Shown here one piece after another: positions 10,881-21,734 of a stretch of DNA of 64,000 nucleotides. Origin of the DNA: Nematopogon swammerdamellus (lineage: Eukaryota > Arthropoda > Insecta > Lepidoptera > Adelidae); NCBI GenBank assembly GCA_946902875.1, contig OX336349.1:9757891-9821890 (forward strand), given 5' to 3'. The position numbers and the translations under genes were made by a program. Position 1 is the first letter of the stretch. Every line of letters starts with the position of its first letter. Below the pieces are notes generated by a model. That model had not been told where the DNA came from, made no database searches, and saw nothing but the letters and a program-made list of their open reading frames with translations.

Positions 10881-11872
10881 AAAAAATAAAATATATTTTT
10901 TTTAGTAAATGGCGAACATTAATCTGCGGAATGACAGACAGACATTTCACATAGTTAACGTTATTTAATTTCTTTATTTAATTTATAATCGAAATTTTCT
11001 TTTTCTGATTACACAGGAGGATATTAACTTTGCTTGCCATCCTAATAAAAAATCACATTTTGAAAATCGTCTCCGAACTTCGATAGCAATGAGTGTTTTT
11101 GTGTCGCGCTCCGGTTTGCATTTTATATTTATGTATATATCAATTGATTGATTGATGAAAATATAATAATTTTGTACACTATCGCAAAGTCATCTTGACA
11201 CAAATTGTTAGACACCCAAAACCACCGAGCATACCTACTGTCTGTATCCTCCTTGCCCAAAACCGACGAGCACGTATGTCAAACATGAGTGTGGAAGAGG
11301 TGTGTCGAGTAAGGACTATTGAAACGACGTTTAAAGACCACCACATCGAAAGTATCGGGAGACACTCACCGAAAGACAATCCCACACTTTATTGCGAAAC
11401 AACGGGCATGACATTCTAAATGTTATCTATGTATAGGTTCTAAATATATCTATGTATAAGTTACCTACATACTTACTCCGAAATTTAAACATTTAATGAC
11501 ACTGTTCTTCACGTCGTCGCGTCGTGTCCGTGAAATGTCTGCGAGCCAGCACACCGAAGTAGCCACCAATATACCTTAGATACATCCAGGAAGCGTTAGA
11601 AAAGTCTGGTTATTCCCAGTTTATTCTTTTTATATTTGTCATCAAACAAGGCCTTGGGTCCGTGTACAGAGGATTCACATATTTGCCATATTTTCTAAGC
11701 GTTGTCCGTGCATTTAAAATTCAGCGTAATTGTGTAGGTACCTAATGTGGTTACGTAAGTAATAGTAGCAATAGTAATATACCTGTGAAAACTATATTTT
11801 GGGCGATTTTAGGGGGCATTGTTTAGACTGTAATTGTTTAGTTGTACCATTAAACACATAAAATCTATATTT
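10881..11872. other. Unassigned sequence
   Basis: Overlapping short frames on both strands at 11,179-11,419 contradict each other and have no motif. No gene is supported. Confidence 0.45.
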
Positions 11873-11914
11873 TTATTTATTTCTTTATTTATTTATTTAT
11901 ATCTATTTGCCGTG

Positions 11915-12150
11915 TGAGGCCTTGACCTTGGTTAAACACCTCTCACCTTGGCGCGGTCCTTCTACCGAGTCATGCAGCAGGGTCTTCGTGCCTTGCTTGC
12001 AGCTTGATAATTATATTGTCCTAATACTTTGCTAAACTTGGTGGTTGGTATTGTGCTGTAATTTAGCAGAGTTATTGCAGCACAACACCGATTACTCTGC
12101 TTACCCCGATTGTCGGGATACAGCGTGTTTGGTATGTAGGTTATATCTAT
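11915..12150 (+). mobile_element. Repeat A (SINE/LINE-tail family with TATG-type 3' tail)
   Basis: Runs 'cacctctcaccttggcgcgg', 'cttcgtgcctt', then 'ggtattgtgctgtaatttag', 'cagcacaacaccgatt', 'ctctgcttaccccgattgtc' and 'gggatacagcgtgt'. In this orientation other copies end in a (TATG)n tract. Copies occur at 14.87, 17.86, 18.74, 20.40, 46.4 and 52.5 kb. A (TTTA)n run precedes it at 11,873-11,905. Confidence 0.75.
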
Positions 12151-12659
12151 TTTTATTTTAGTTCATAATGTTAATTTTAGTTTTTGTTTAGTTCTTTGTC
12201 TTTGAATTTGTTTGATTAAGGCAATAACATTTTCAATTAATATTAATCTAGCTTAAACCATGTCACTCGTAAATTACATGTGTCAGTGATTTCTTCCAGT
12301 TCATTAATTTTGAATTAACTAACGATTCGATAATCATAGAGGCTATAATCACATACTCAGATATAGACCTTTGTCTTAGGATTAGTTCATTTGACGGATC
12401 AGACATTCCACAAACATGTAAATAATGAGACTTAAAACAAAATTAGTGGATTTGCTATGAGTCCCGCGGAGGCTGAAGGGCGGTTTTATATCTTCGTCTG
12501 TGCTCGTAAATTATTGCTCCTAGTCTGACGCTGGCGGTGCGCCGGGCCAGGGGATGGAGCGGGGACGGCGCGGTGGTTCGAGCGGGGGTGGTCTCGTCTC
12601 GTAACCTACAAATTACACACACATCATCTCACATAAATCATATATCTCTAAATACTCAA
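12151..12659. other. Unassigned sequence with a GC-rich patch
   Basis: 12,525-12,600 is GC-rich (ggacggcgcggtggttcga) in an AT-rich setting. No gene start was recognised. Confidence 0.4.
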
Positions 12660-13190
12660 AAAATAATTATGTAAACTGACACGGTTGGTTACATCACCTA
12701 CAACATCCGTGATGTCAGCCCATAACACCGGGTGAACTTGGTGCCACGTCAGTGCTTCCCTTCTGTCGTGCCGGCTACACTGAACTGGACGGAAAACACG
12801 AACTATTTTCATACCCGTTTCAACCGACCTTTCATTCAGGGCGGTGGTATCGGTGGGTTAAACCCTAGCACCTAGTACGGTAAGAAGGGAAGGGACCTAC
12901 AGTTTTACGTGGAATTCGAACCACGGTCAGCCTCCAACGGTCGAGCGGTCGGCCGTCCATCCACTGACCGCGCCCAGCAGCGGGAGCACAAATGCGTCGA
13001 TAAGCCTATATCGATCGATAAACATCCATTCGTCTTCTTCTATTCTACTTCGTCGAACGAAACAAATAGATGTTTATCGATCGATATAGGCTTATCGCCG
13101 CATTTGTGCTCCCGCCGCAGGTGTGCTTATGATCCGACAAACAATCGACCGACCGCACCACATGGCACCACTGAGCTACCGAGGCTGACA
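12660..13190 (-). mobile_element. SINE, near full-length tRNA/5S composite copy with MITE insertion
   Basis: Minus-strand order: 'tgtcagcctcggtagctcag' tRNA-like A-box region at 13,190-13,165, a block disrupted by a 134-bp inverted-repeat insertion, the 'gcgcggtcagtggatgg' 5S-like remnant, the B-box-like 'cgtggttcgaattcc', the 'taggtcccttccctt' and 'gggtttaaccc' body, and the family tail ending near 12,664. Unlike other copies it has no clear A-run, so it may be an old copy. Confidence 0.8.
12981..13114. mobile_element. 134-bp MITE-like element nested in the SINE
   Basis: Arms 12,981-13,026 and 13,069-13,114 are 46-bp inverted repeats with a single mismatch (T against the expected base at 'gcgtcg/gcggcg'), starting CGGGAGCACAAATGCG. 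The loop is only about 42 bp. The interrupted SINE block is intact in the copy at 26.5 kb, so this is an insertion. 'CAG' at 12,978-12,980 and 13,118-13,120 may be a short target duplication. Confidence 0.8.
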
Positions 13191-13431
13191 CTGATACTAT
13201 TTATGGAATGCTCTTTAAGTGATCGGTATTTGCAATGTTCGTTTTATTCAACTTTTCTGCGGTCCAGAAGGCGGACTTATTGCAGAATGACATTTCTTAC
13301 AATCAACTTAGTATGCAGACAGGCAACCTGCGGCGGAGGTCAGGGTCGTGGTACGTGGATATCCGTTGCCTCCGCCTGCCGCAAAGAGAAACAGGTGTGA
13401 CGGTACATTTTGCATGTCAGCCAAGCGGCGC

Positions 13432-13510
13432 GGCGGGTGGCCGAGTGGTCTAGGCGTGGGCTTCGCGTGCGAGAGGTCCGAGGTTCGAATCCGGTCCGCG
13501 TGTACCAATG
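13432..13510 (+). mobile_element. tRNA-like head, probably of a tRNA-derived SINE
   Basis: A tRNA-like A box 'tggccgagtggtctaggcg' and B box 'ggttcgaatcc' are correctly spaced for pol III. A clean cloverleaf cannot be drawn: the acceptor stem only partly pairs and the anticodon stem fails. It is therefore a SINE head or tRNA pseudogene, not a working tRNA. It may be the 5' end of an element running to the A-run at 13,851. Confidence 0.6.
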
Positions 13511-13616
13511 GGATTTTTATTGACAAAAAATTTACGAGCATACACACCTGCTGCTTCACCGTTCGGAACCGGTGTAAAACTGTGGATCTCTTTCCTTGCC
13601 CGTTACTAGGTGGTAG

Positions 13617-13708
13617 GCTCCAATTGTAGCCTGGGTCAACCCAGGCTACAATTGGAGCGATTGATATGCGGCCATCCAGTACCACCGTACTGGATGGCCG
13701 CATATCAA
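13617..13708. repeat. Two adjacent perfect snapback palindromes
   Basis: First: arms 13,617-13,636 and 13,639-13,658 (20 bp, exact, 2-nt spacer). Second: arms 13,661-13,682 and 13,687-13,708 (22 bp, exact, 4-nt spacer). The two hairpins have unrelated sequences and are only 2 nt apart. Confidence 0.95.
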
Positions 13709-13860
13709 CCACGGTTGTGTTCTCTAGTCCAGTATATTCAGCAATTCAAAGGAAAGTCTCCGGTATGGCACCTACCTTCTCGGAGGTGATATTGGCTGGT
13801 CGGAGCATGTGCTTTGGCGCCTCTGACTCAGCCACCCATATCGGATTACATAAAAAAAAA
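13709..13860 (+). mobile_element. Repeat Q, retroposon 3' end
   Basis: Contains 'ttctctagtccagtatat', 'aaagtctccggtatggcacc', 'ggctggtcggagcatgtg' and ends 'cattacataaaaaaaaa'-like in an A-run. Copies at 19,270-19,435 and 35,435-35,552 share these blocks. Confidence 0.75.
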
Positions 13861-14704
13861 ATAAAATCTTTACACAATAATGTTTAACTCTCACATGTAA
13901 GAACTTTCTCAAACCGTGAGATATTATCTTAACTGAGTGAGAGGTATTTATAATTTGTGCAATTAAATATTTCGGTCAGTTTACAAGTTTAGCCTGCAAG
14001 TAAAGAGGAGGACCAATTTCATGTTCTGATGAAGTGTGAGCGGATTGAGAGCCTGAGAGAAGATTTAGTCAGCAGACATACGAATAGGATTAACCTGTTA
14101 TTTGTAACTATTATTATGCACTATATAATCCACTCTCAATGAACTGTCAATAGGTTATAGGTACAATTCTTTCAAAAGTATCTCACATTGAGGGATGTTT
14201 AAGTAATTATTTGAAATCTCTCAACTTATAGTCACTATGGGGCTGACATAACCGAATACGGCTAAAGCTCCAAACTTAAAATAAGAAAAAAAAAGCCTTA
14301 AGCCAATCAAAAAACAAAACTCAAACAACGCTGCTTTACAGAATATCTGGTCGCATGTTCAGGTTCACCATAGCCAGCATACTGTTACTATGTAGTAAAC
14401 GTTACACGACCATAGGTTAGCATGGCCATAGTAAACGTTACAGTTGAACGAGGAATCAATAGACACGATCCCGTTTCCATCAAGCCGCATGCAGCAGCAG
14501 GGTGGAAATAGCCAGTAATTCCTGAGTACCTATCACTGCAGCGCTCGAAATGGTTCTGGCAAGGGACCATGAATGTGTGTAGACGGAACATGTTTAGCAG
14601 TTACGCTACGTCTCGTGAGTACCGAGCGTCTTGTTGGTGACAAATTTACTGTCCCTATAATGCCAATACTGTTGTGCAGACAAGTACAGTCTCGGGTCCT
14701 TCGA
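13861..14704. other. Unassigned sequence
   Basis: No gene is supported. A short local duplication of 'catagtaaacgttacac'-like sequence lies at 14,386-14,440. Confidence 0.4.
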
Positions 14705-14825
14705 GAGAGGCGTGAATAGGCACCTGTCAGGCCAGCATGGCATTCGCAACGCCCGCACATTATGATCGAATGTCCGTAAGCGTCGTTAGACGCCTTATGG
14801 GTGGCTCGGCGCCACACACACACGC
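14705..14825. repeat. Interspersed repeat fragment, same family as 10,785-10,880
   Basis: Shares 'cacctgtcaggcc', 'atgatcgaatgtcc', 'gcgtcgttagacg' and 'ggctcggcgcc'. Ends near a short CA run. Confidence 0.65.
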
Positions 14826-14869
14826 GCTCTCAATAAAAAAAGATCCCTGCAATAGTATTAATATGTATT

Positions 14870-14965
14870 TAAATACAATCATACCACTCGCTGTATCCCG
14901 ACAATTGGGGTAAGCAGAGAAATCGGTGTTGTATTGCAAGGACTTTTGTAAATTACAGCCCAATC
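14870..14965 (-). mobile_element. Repeat A fragment
   Basis: 'cgctgtatcccgacaattgg', 'gtaagcagagaaatcggtgt' and 'acagcccaat' match repeat A in minus orientation. A SINE tail follows directly. Confidence 0.75.
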
Positions 14966-15045
14966 TAGTTCACCCCGTGTTACGAGCTGTCATCACGGAT
15001 GTTGTAGGTGATGTAGCCAATCGTGTCAGTTTCCATAAATAAAAA
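14966..15045 (+). mobile_element. SINE (tRNA/5S composite family), 3' tail only
   Basis: About 65 bp of the family tail, from 'ctagttcacccc' to 'gtcagtttccataaataaa'. It abuts repeat A without a gap. Confidence 0.8.
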
Positions 15046-17384
15046 AATAAAACTGTACCACGAAAAAATTCGCTAGCATGATCTAGCACATGCGCACAGC
15101 GATGCGGAGCACATCGTGTGAAGAATCCGAATATAATTTACCTATGTACCTATATTCATAGAATTTTAACTGACTTATAACTTTAATCAAATAGAAAGAA
15201 AGAAAGAAAATTAATTTATTGTCCAAAATAAATCGTACATAGAATTTCTTACATAGGTACAGTAAAGCTATGTGCGATTTCATAATATTCCCTACCATGC
15301 TCACAGAGTAGGTTAAATATTACAAGGTGTGAAATACCTAAATATTCTATCTACATTTATACTTTATTTATATAAATATATAAATAAGTTAGAATGTAAG
15401 TTAGAAAGTAAAAACGTACAAAACGCGTTCACAAAGGCAGGGCTATTCTAACCGTCTCGAACATCGCTTCGCTATAGGCCTAGCGCAATGCGGGTGTTCG
15501 ACTAGGATCAACACAGAGGTCGCCATCCGCGGCCAAATGTACGGAGCACATTGGGGACACATCGTCCCAGCTTGCGACCAATTTACACTGAGAGACCGGC
15601 CGTTTGGAACCTAATAAGGGACCTAGTGTACACATGTTACTAATTAAAGCCTTTACCTGCGCTGGCTACTTTAAGTGGTGAAATTGGGTTCAACTTTCAG
15701 TGTACTCGCACACTGTCATACATTGTTTCTCGTGCATTTCTATTTTTGAAGGCCATTAGCTTTAATCACAATGAAGAAGAATTTATGTGAATTAATGGAT
15801 GTATGTAGCTATGTACAAGTCGGGCCACCGAGACGAGATAAAGAACGTAAATAAATTGACATTCGTTGAATTCCGTTATGTCTGTAAGCTTTTTGTATCT
15901 CCGTCCTTTCCTTCGCACGCAATAACGTGAGAAATGGCTGTCGCTAGGTATTTCATAGTAGTAGAAAGCGGTCGATAGACGAGTTTATAACATCGGAATG
16001 CGCTCGAAGTATAACATGTTGCTTTCGTTTCTTTGTTTTGGTTTGTTATAAATACGTTATTGTTTTCATATTGTTAGTTTTGTTGTAGAGTTTTGCTATT
16101 ACTGTGAGTGGTGATGGACTTGTTTATGATTATAAATTTGGAGCACATTCTGGCAGTTCCAAATCATCTTTAAAATACATTAATTTACGCTCTCCACAGC
16201 CGACGGTGCTACTCCGAGCACCGAGGTTGGTGCGAACAATTTTAAGCAACCGCCGCGTATCGGGACTCCAGCAATTTTTTTTATGTATCCTTAAGAGTTT
16301 ATTTTTAACTCGTCTCGATGGGAATCCAGATACGTAGATTAATACTTCAACGACATTGCTGAATTCTGTTTCTTGTCAACTTAAAGAACAATTTAGCCCT
16401 GTTAGGTTGGCTTCGTCGCTGTGTCTTGTTGGTTCGATAAAAATTTTTTTTTTCACATTTATGTCAGTATTTATGTGGGATGTTAAGGGATCAATGAAAA
16501 TCCGGGCTGAATGAAAAGGCGTGCAACTGCATTAAAAAATGCTGTATTAGTCACTTATTATCACCTCACGTTGCACGTTTTTTTCCAAAAATATATTGAA
16601 CGGAGAAGAAAAAGCAATGCCATTAAATATGAACAATACATAAATATCTTCGCAAGCATCAAATGAAAGAAATCAACAAACAGATTTAACATCGCCCCGA
16701 TCCAACATCGAGCCTCGCATCTGTAACACAGTGACATCCGAAAGTAAAGCCAATAGCTCAAATGTCACGTCGTCTCCGCCAGGACAACTAGAGTCGATCA
16801 TCGTGTCGATTGGAATTTCATGGGTTGGCAAGCGTGATACATCTGTAGAGATACTCGTACGGTCTGCTCGGAAAGTGATCATACACCTGTGAAGCGTGTT
16901 AAATTGGGCACATGTTCGTGTGAGCTGGGTTAATTATTTTGTAAGTGACTATAATATAATAATACTTAATATAACTAACAAAACATTGTGACTTGGGAAG
17001 TTTGTTTGTCAGTTCTTCTTCGTATTGAATTACAATTAGCGGAATTTTCGACATGTCCAAGCGTAGGTTATCTACCTATGGATGAAATTATACAATAAAA
17101 AACAATAAACACAGCACATGAGATACCACATATTATAGAAAGTCTTCATGCTATATACTCATAGACGTATAAAGGACCCCGTATATTATTTCTCTATGCA
17201 TATATACTCGTATACAAATTATAAATTCACAACATGTAAATGGAATATTAATTGCTCCCATATCCGTATTATAGATGGAGGGATTTTTTATGTAATATGA
17301 ATCGAACCCACTGCCTATTGTAGACGAGGTAAAGCCTTGCTCAGTTTTATTTTTTGGCAGACACAGCCAATAACACCGCAAAAC
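15046..17384. other. Unassigned, mostly unique-looking sequence
   Basis: A short (GAAA)n run lies near 15,192-15,210. Frames at 16,104-16,337 (plus) and 16,561-16,882 (minus) have no motif or good splice context. No repeats were recognised. Confidence 0.4.
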
Positions 17385-17560
17385 AACGTTCGGTGAGGGG
17401 CCAGCTAGAGAGAAAAGTTCATCGGGCTATTTGTTCGCACGCCTTTTGAAGATGCTCAGGCTGTAGGAGTTAGGAAACATGCTCACCAGAAGCCCGTTCC
17501 ACATTTTCGCGTACAATATATGGACGATTTAGAGAAGCAGTCCGTTCGGAAGTTGGAATT
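17385..17560 (-). pseudogene. Degraded LINE ORF2 C-terminal fragment
   Basis: Reverse-strand blocks 'ccgaacggactgcttctcta', 'tggaacgggcttctgg' and 'gagcatcttcaaaaggcgtg' correspond to the FxxSF...WN.LP...FKRR C terminus at 48.35-48.5 kb, heavily diverged. Confidence 0.55.
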
Positions 17561-17854
17561 GGCCAGGGCCGCTGGAATCGCTGATTCACTAGACCAGATG
17601 CTTATGCGGGCGAATAATATCGCATTTTGAGGATGAATGAATGCGGTTCAGCCGGACACATGGGAACGCCTAGTCGCGGTTCAATCGACGATGCTCTAAT
17701 TAAACCCGATATAGCTCCTAGTGAAGTGATTGAGTACGCAGTGCATTATTTTAGGCTGCTTTGGATGGAGTAGTTGAAGTTAAATTATAAAAACGAAATA
17801 GTCACTAACTAAAATGTAGTTGGTTCATATCAATACATATATACAATCACGAGT

Positions 17855-18110
17855 ACACTGTATCTCAACCATCGGGGTAAGCAGAGTAAACAATAAACAT
17901 CGGTTTTATGGTACAAGAACTCGGTTAAATTACCACACAATACAATCACGTTAATTTCAATGCTATGAGAAAACCAGATCGGGCATGGCATGTGCTCAAA
18001 AAGGGTAAAGTGCGTGGTGCCCGTAAAGACGAACATTATGAGAGTGAAAGAGGCGGCAGAGGTGTATCAAGAATTCAGAATCGTGGCACGTGGGCCGTTG
18101 TCGCTCACTA
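17855..18110 (+). mobile_element. Repeat A piece plus RT C-terminal fragment
   Basis: 17,855-17,945 matches repeat A ('cggggtaagcagagtaaac'), lying in minus orientation. 17,970-18,100 matches the coding end of the 46.5 kb LINE on the plus strand, with blocks equivalent to DQIGHxLxKGxVR, MRVxEAAxVxQ and WR. The two pieces may be separate insertions. Confidence 0.6.
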
Positions 18111-18739
18111 AGCCAATGGGAATCAGGCGAGACTTTATGAATGACAAAACTTATTAAAAGTATAGTTAGTGATTTCATTTTGAAAAACAATTTTGTGTCT
18201 CATTAGGATTAATTCAATAAAATACTTGCAAAATGATTGCTTCGAATTTCAGTAACGTACTCTCGCAAACACGTCAGTAACAAACAATATTGTCTCATAT
18301 CAGGTTTTGACAACTGGATAGGAATCTGGTACGCAATCAATGAGACCAAATTCTTAACACTTTCACTTCGTATAACAAAAGCTAACTCCAATCTCCTATG
18401 TACTTTCTTACAAACACGTCCACGACACGCCGCCGCACAAAGTAGTGACAATGGGAATGGGTAGAGTGTGTAGCCAAAGATAATAAATAAGAAACTGAAC
18501 CGACGACCGACAAAGCTGGACTTTTTTCCACGAGTTCAGTACCCATAGTCCGCCTGCGATTTAATCCAACTTTGCGCCAAATAACTCCCCAAAAGAGCAG
18601 GGAGGATAGTCGGATATACAGCGAATAGCGGTCTTTGTATTTCTTTAGAGCAGCCAATTTCTGTATTTATTATGCCACTTTATTGTGCCAATTAAGTACC
18701 ACTGACTTAGTAAGGAATAATTAGGAACTATATACACGC
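18111..18739. other. Unassigned sequence
   Basis: Short frames on both strands overlap (18,209-18,657) with no recognisable product. Confidence 0.4.
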
Positions 18740-18905
18740 AAACATACTACATACATACATATACACATACATACTACACGCTGTTTCCTGACAATCGGGG
18801 TAATCAGAGTAATCGGTGTTGTGCTGCAAGTACTCTCCTAAATTACAGCACAACCGACCACGATGTTTCAATGTATTAGGACAAGATAACCTATCAAGCA
18901 GCAAG
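18740..18905 (-). mobile_element. Repeat A copy with CATA-type tail
   Basis: Preceded on plus by a 'catacatacatatacacata' tract, which is the 3' tail in minus orientation, then 'cgctgtttcctgacaatcgg', 'gtgttgtgctgcaagtac' and 'aaattacagcacaaccgacc'. This is one of the clearer copies. Confidence 0.75.
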
Positions 18906-18970
18906 TCAGGCAAAGAACTTTGTCTTTTACCAAAAGCCAGATGTTCTTGACAAAAATGACTCAACATCGT

Positions 18971-19228
18971 ACTGTAGTATCTGCGCTCCAGTCTGACAAT
19001 ACCGGTCATTCACCCCTTCCTCACAGCACGCACACATGCGCAGAGAGGCGTGTGTATAATAAAATAGTACGAACGGTCAGGCGGCCGCCCGGCTACCACA
19101 ATAAGCTAGCGACAGTAATTTCGCTCGATACGCAGAACATAGGGAAGTATCGCTTCCGTAAATACGAGTACATTGGTAGGAAGGGGTGAATGACCGTTAT
19201 TGTCAGACTGGAGCGCAGATACTATAGT
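18971..19228. mobile_element. 258-bp MITE-like inverted-repeat element
   Basis: The left arm begins 'actgtagtatctgcgctcca' (18,971-19,021) and the right arm is its reverse complement (19,178-19,228), about 50 bp each with two mismatches. The loop has no coding potential. I could not identify a target duplication or place it in a superfamily. Confidence 0.75.
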
Positions 19229-19264
19229 AGTACAGGACGAAACGGCCCCCTTTCGTCCTGTACT
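19229..19264. repeat. Perfect 12-bp inverted repeat at the MITE edge
   Basis: AGTACAGGACGA (19,229-19,240) and its complement (19,253-19,264) flank a 12-nt C-rich loop. It begins at the MITE boundary and leads into repeat Q. Confidence 0.85.
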
Positions 19265-19269
19265 GGCAA

Positions 19270-19435
19270 CCTACTATGGCAACGTCCGCTGTGTTCTCTA
19301 TAGCCAGTCCAGTATATCCAGCAACCTAAAGGGACGTTTCCGGATATGGCACCTACTAGAATATTATTGGCTGGTCGGAGCACATGTTCTCTGGCTCCTA
19401 CGATTCAACCATTCATACGATATTGCCTAAAATAT
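19270..19435 (+). mobile_element. Repeat Q copy
   Basis: 'gtgttctctatagccagtcc', 'cggatatggcacctac' and 'ggctggtcggagcacatg' match the 13.7 kb copy. The terminal A-run is weak. Confidence 0.7.
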
Positions 19436-20137
19436 GTAGTAAGTAAATACATAGTATAGATTTATGCACTCTCCTCGCTGTTCACTTTCAGGAATAATTT
19501 TATTTGAAATCTACTCTAAAATATGAAAATGTTTTATTTTACTAAACGAAAGTCCAAATGTTTGTTTACACAACCGCACTCAAGTGTTGTCACACATACA
19601 ATACAGCTCTCTATATTATTTTTCACGTGAAGCATTTCCGTCAGACACAGGGATCTCGCGGAATCCTATTGGGTCGACTTTTTTTTTTAGAAAATAAGAC
19701 GGACAGTGAGGGACGATGCCGATAAATTGGAGGGCGATTTCGGATGGACTTATCACCGTTTGGCGTTAAATTACTTTATATATAGCAAATCTCTTCGGTC
19801 TACGGTGATAACCCAACTGCGCGGTGAAGGTACAGGTGGATTTTAAGATGGTTTGATAAAAGTTTAGGCCGATACGTGACGTCATAGTATTAGGTGAAAG
19901 CAAACAGAAGTGTTGCAGAAATCTCAAATTAGATCAGTACATAAAGGGAGAGTAAAAGTTCTAGCGATATAAAGTTTCAGAGCTTAAAACTTAGGTATTG
20001 AAGGTGCTTTTGCAGAGAAAGAGGATAGTTTGACTGCTTTAGGGTAAGTACGAATATTTGAAATATAATATTGCCTATCTATAAAATACTACATTTCAAA
20101 CTAGGACAGTCAATTATAAGGGTTTTCCAGTTTAATG
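19436..20137. other. Unassigned sequence
   Basis: No supported gene or recognised repeat. Confidence 0.4.
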
Positions 20138-20145
20138 CCCTAAAT

Positions 20146-20786
20146 CAGGGGTTCTCAAACTTTTTTTCCGAGTACCACTAAAACCAATATTTTTCGCGGC
20201 GTACCACCTTTACCTACAAGAAGCTAATAATAATAATTCTTAATTTTAACTTTTGGAGGTCAGCATCACACCAAAGTTCAATTAATGATTCTCTTTCCTC
20301 GAATGTAAGGATTTCGGAATCGAACATAAACATTTATTTCTTATCGATTTTAGTTATATTTATATTACTATGAGCATTTGACAGTGGGTTTTTATACATA
20401 CATACATACATACCACACACGCTGTGTCCCGACAATCAGGGTAAGCAGAGTAAACGGTGTTGTGCTGCAAGAACTCTGGAAAATTGCAACACAACATCAA
20501 CCACCACGTTTAGCAGGTGGGCGGCTGCACGACTCGGTGGAAGGACCGTACCAATGTGAGAGGTGGCAGGCCTGTCAACTTTGGGTTTTTATATAGCTAA
20601 GAACATCAGAATTCAAAATAATATATTTATGTTTATTAACAAAACTTTATAAATTAGGATTATGGCACTTTTTATTACCGATTATAACATTTTGTAGAGC
20701 ATAATGTTTATAAATGTTTTCGCGTACCACCTCGAAGCAGTTCGCGTACCACTGATGGTACGCGTACCATAGATTGAGAACCGCTG
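20146..20786. mobile_element. hAT-like non-autonomous element with 8-bp target duplication
   Basis: The termini are CAGGGGTTCTCAAACT on the left and the reverse complement of CAGCGGTTCTCAATCT on the right, the common hAT-type end. CCCTAAAT flanks both sides (20,138-20,145 and 20,787-20,794), an 8-bp target duplication as expected for hAT. On the minus strand an internal piece reads LTFEERESLIELWCDADLQK, similar to the C-terminal region of hAT transposases near ZMYM/FAM200-type proteins. A repeat A copy sits inside. Confidence 0.85.
20395..20585 (-). mobile_element. Repeat A copy nested in the hAT element
   Basis: CATA tract at 20,397-20,413, then 'cgctgtgtcccgacaatcag', 'gtgttgtgctgcaag' and 'aggtgg' blocks as in other copies. 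Confidence 0.75.
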
Positions 20787-21206
20787 CCCTAAATAATACT
20801 CGTACTAATATTATGTACTATCCCAAATTATGTCTGGAAGAAAGATCTTCGCAAAGCCACGTTTTTTATTTCACATAAACATATAATTATAATAGTATTA
20901 TTATTGATAGCTGTTGCCCGCGGCTTCGCTCGCGTGAAATTCGTATTCCAAAGAAGAATGTAAGTAACTAAGGGCGAGGCCGAAGGCCGAGCTGCGTCCA
21001 GGAAGACGATAAACCTTCCGGAAGAAAGGAAGGAACTAAGTGCGAGGCTAACGAACTAAGTTCAGGTAAACCAAAAACCCTCTTCCGCCTTCGGCCCTCG
21101 CCCTTAAAGACTTCCTTTCTTCTATAGAATATAATAACGTTTACTCAATCTATTTATTTCATAAAAATAAATAAGTAATATTAATAACTAAAGAATTAAA
21201 ACCTAC

Positions 21207-21614
21207 CTAACAAACATTAAAATATTTATCAAAACGGGCATTTTCAAATGTTCTTAGAGCACTTGCGGCATTACCCCGCTGGATGGCAAGGCTTACCCTT
21301 TGAATGAAGTACATAAGCCCTTGATGGCGGGACACCGGTTGCGTCAACCAGCAGAGGCTCAAGCCTCTTTTGGCTTCACTGCTCCACGGACCGAGGGTTT
21401 CAACCGCAAACGCAAAAAATTCGAAATATTGAATTATATTTCTATATTTGTTGCGTTTGAGGCTCTCCGCCCCAGCCTCGGCCGCGCCAGCCTCTCTTGA
21501 AGATGTCCTAACGTGACTTGGAGCCAATGTGAGAACACAAGTGGCGTCCCACATCAAAGAACTACCCTTAGTCCATGGCACTAAGGTGACAGCATCGGGC
21601 CTCTTGCCATCCAC
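21207..21614 (-). CDS. Retroelement-type domain ORF with RPD...WD motif
   Basis: An open frame of 135 codons. It has GKRPDAVTLVPW, then LMWDATCVLTLAPSHV, REAGAAEAGAESLKRNKY, FEFFAFAVETLGPWSSEAKR and finally IQRVSLAIQRGNAASALRTF. I recognise this order from the C-terminal part of retrotransposon-derived proteins widespread in invertebrates, where RPD...WD resembles a PD-(D/E)XK nuclease core. That fold assignment is inference from the spaced acidic residues. No RT domain is visible upstream in the element. The frame has no stop over the conserved part, so it is young or still constrained, but it is only a fragment and probably not expressed alone. Confidence 0.6.
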   Translation of the reverse strand: MDGKRPDAVTLVPWTKGSSLMWDATCVLTLAPSHVRTSSREAGAAEAGAESLKRNKYRNIIQYFEFFAFAVETLGPWSSEAKRGLSLCWLTQPVSRHQGLMYFIQRVSLAIQRGNAASALRTFENARFDKYFNVC

Positions 21615-21734
21615 CCGGGAATAACCGCGAGGTTCTAGGATGCACGGTATATTTGCCGTCAGAAGCGTGGACTTTATAATAAAATTTAAATTAAATTAAC
21701 TCAATCTTAATGTTAATTAACTTTATTCGAGATG

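Noticed and set aside
12909..13400. 163-codon open frame on the plus strand
   Set aside because: It runs antisense across the SINE and its nested inverted-repeat element and has no independent coding evidence.
13432..13510. A functional tRNA gene (Ser/Leu-like A and B boxes)
   Set aside because: The acceptor and anticodon stems do not pair properly, and the sequence continues into a retroposon-like body, so it is a SINE head or pseudogene.
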